Shown here: piece by piece, positions 5,649-6,259 of the stretch
How the letters are laid out: each line of letters begins with the position of its first letter
How positions within the stretch are numbered: the first letter of the stretch is position 1
Assembly (NCBI GenBank): GCA_021839095.1
Contig: JAKCBU010000071.1
Span: 1-6,259 of the forward strand
Reading direction: 5' to 3'
DNA from: Pseudomonadota bacterium
Lineage (GTDB): Bacteria; Pseudomonadota; Gammaproteobacteria; Acidithiobacillales; Acidithiobacillaceae
DNA: 6,259 nucleotides
Notes under the pieces: generated by a model
Database searches by the model: none
Told to the model about the DNA's origin: nothing
Seen by the model: the letters and a program-made list of their open reading frames with translations, nothing else
Translations under genes and position numbers: made by a program

Positions 5649-6259
5649 CGCACCCCTTTGCCCGCACCGCGATCCTCCTGGGCGCACCCGCCATCGAAGC
5701 CCTGCGTGACCGTCACGTACTGATTGCGGGGGTTGGTGGTGTCGGAGGGTATGTCGCGGAGAATCTCGCCCGCGCCGGGATAGGGCATCTCACCCTCGTC
5801 GACCATGATGTGGTCAGTATCTCCAACCTCAATCGTCAACTGGTCGCGCTGCACTCGACCCTGGATCAGCCCAAGGTCGAGGTGATGGCCGCGCGGATTC
5901 GTGACATCCACCCTGATTGCGTGCTCAAAACGCACCAGGTGTTCATTAGTGCCGACAGTGCGCCCGCTTTGCTGATGGACAGCGGAGCCGAGATTGTGGC
6001 GGATTGCATCGATGCCATCGCCTGCAAGGCCATTCTGATCCAGCATGCGCAACGCCTGAGACTACCGGTCTTTTCGAGTATGGGCGCGGGGAATCGCCTT
6101 GATCCCCGCCGGGTGCGGGTCGCCACCCTCAATCAAACGGAAAAATGCCCACTGGCCCGCGAGTTGCGTGCCTTATTACGCAAGAATGGCGCTTCCTTGG
6201 ACCTCCAGACGGTATTTTCCGACGAGTCGCCGCGCCCGACGGCCCCTCCCGCGGAAGGG
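5645..6259 (+). CDS. tcdA: tRNA threonylcarbamoyladenosine dehydratase (ThiF/E1-like), 3' end outside the window
   Basis: TcdA (CsdL) uses ATP to dehydrate t6A at position 37 of ANN-decoding tRNAs into cyclic ct6A. The first 205 codons are present, and the frame is still open at the right edge. Visible features are the short N-terminal FARTAILLG typical of TcdA, a nucleotide-binding GVGGVGGY (29-36), VDHD (52-55) with D53 expected to bind the ATP ribose, SNLNRQ (60-65) with R64, PKVEVM (76-81) with K77, DCIDAI (120-125), SSMGAGNRLDP and CPLARELR. VFSDESP near the edge corresponds to the family's end-region (VFS-E-P type). The usual Ser after GxGGxG is Gly here. ThiF, MoeB and HesA relatives were considered, but the FxRT-LLG start, missing CxxC before the edge and GAG-LDP segment favour TcdA. 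ATG at 5645-5647 overlaps the tatD TGA, so the two are co-transcribed. Confidence 0.9.
   Translation, partial: MTHPFARTAILLGAPAIEALRDRHVLIAGVGGVGGYVAENLARAGIGHLTLVDHDVVSISNLNRQLVALHSTLDQPKVEVMAARIRDIHPDCVLKTHQVFISADSAPALLMDSGAEIVADCIDAIACKAILIQHAQRLRLPVFSSMGAGNRLDPRRVRVATLNQTEKCPLARELRALLRKNGASLDLQTVFSDESPRPTAPPAEG

Noticed and set aside
5528..6052. A 174-codon minus-strand frame opposite the tatD-tcdA junction
   Set aside because: It is antisense to the conserved nucleotide-binding region of TcdA. It is a shadow frame.
1..6259. A novel defence system, mobile element or CRISPR array
   Set aside because: All substantial coding space is explained by known housekeeping families. I saw no direct repeats with spacers, transposase motifs, terminal inverted repeats or attachment-like duplications.

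Overview
The window is about 6.3 kb of G+C-rich, densely coded bacterial DNA. Ubiquinone-biosynthesis hydroxylases together with UbiK place it in an aerobic ubiquinone-making proteobacterium. The UbiK-ComM adjacency and protein style suit gamma-, beta- or Acidithiobacillia-type lineages, but I cannot fix genus or species from sequence alone.

Layout. (1) Bases 2-415, plus strand: the last 137 codons of a monofunctional heme catalase whose start lies off the left edge. (2) Bases 416-499: a short convergent gap with two perfect hairpins between the catalase and the end of comM. (3) Bases 500-4697, minus strand: a tight four-gene cluster read in the order ubiH, a second UbiI/UbiF-type hydroxylase, ubiK, comM. 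Junctions are an 11-bp overlap, a 1-nt gap and a 2-nt gap, so it is almost certainly one operon with translational coupling. (4) Bases 4698-4826: a divergent promoter region. (5) Bases 4827-6259, plus strand: a tatD-family metallohydrolase overlapping by 4 bp a tcdA-like tRNA ct6A-forming enzyme that runs off the right edge.

How the genes work together. The two FAD monooxygenases hydroxylate the ubiquinone ring. UbiK is the small coiled-coil accessory factor of the same Ubi complex, so three of the four operon genes serve one pathway. ComM, an AAA+ branch-migration helicase of natural transformation, is the functionally unrelated last gene. tatD and tcdA form a separate two-gene unit (nucleic-acid processing and tRNA modification). 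The catalase fragment has visibly lower G+C than its neighbours and may have a different history.

I see no mobile element, CRISPR array, tRNA or rRNA, and no clearly novel system. The points worth a second look are modest: altered FAD-binding fingerprints in both hydroxylases, a possible leaderless tatD message, start-codon questions for ubiH and comM, and the catalase composition contrast.
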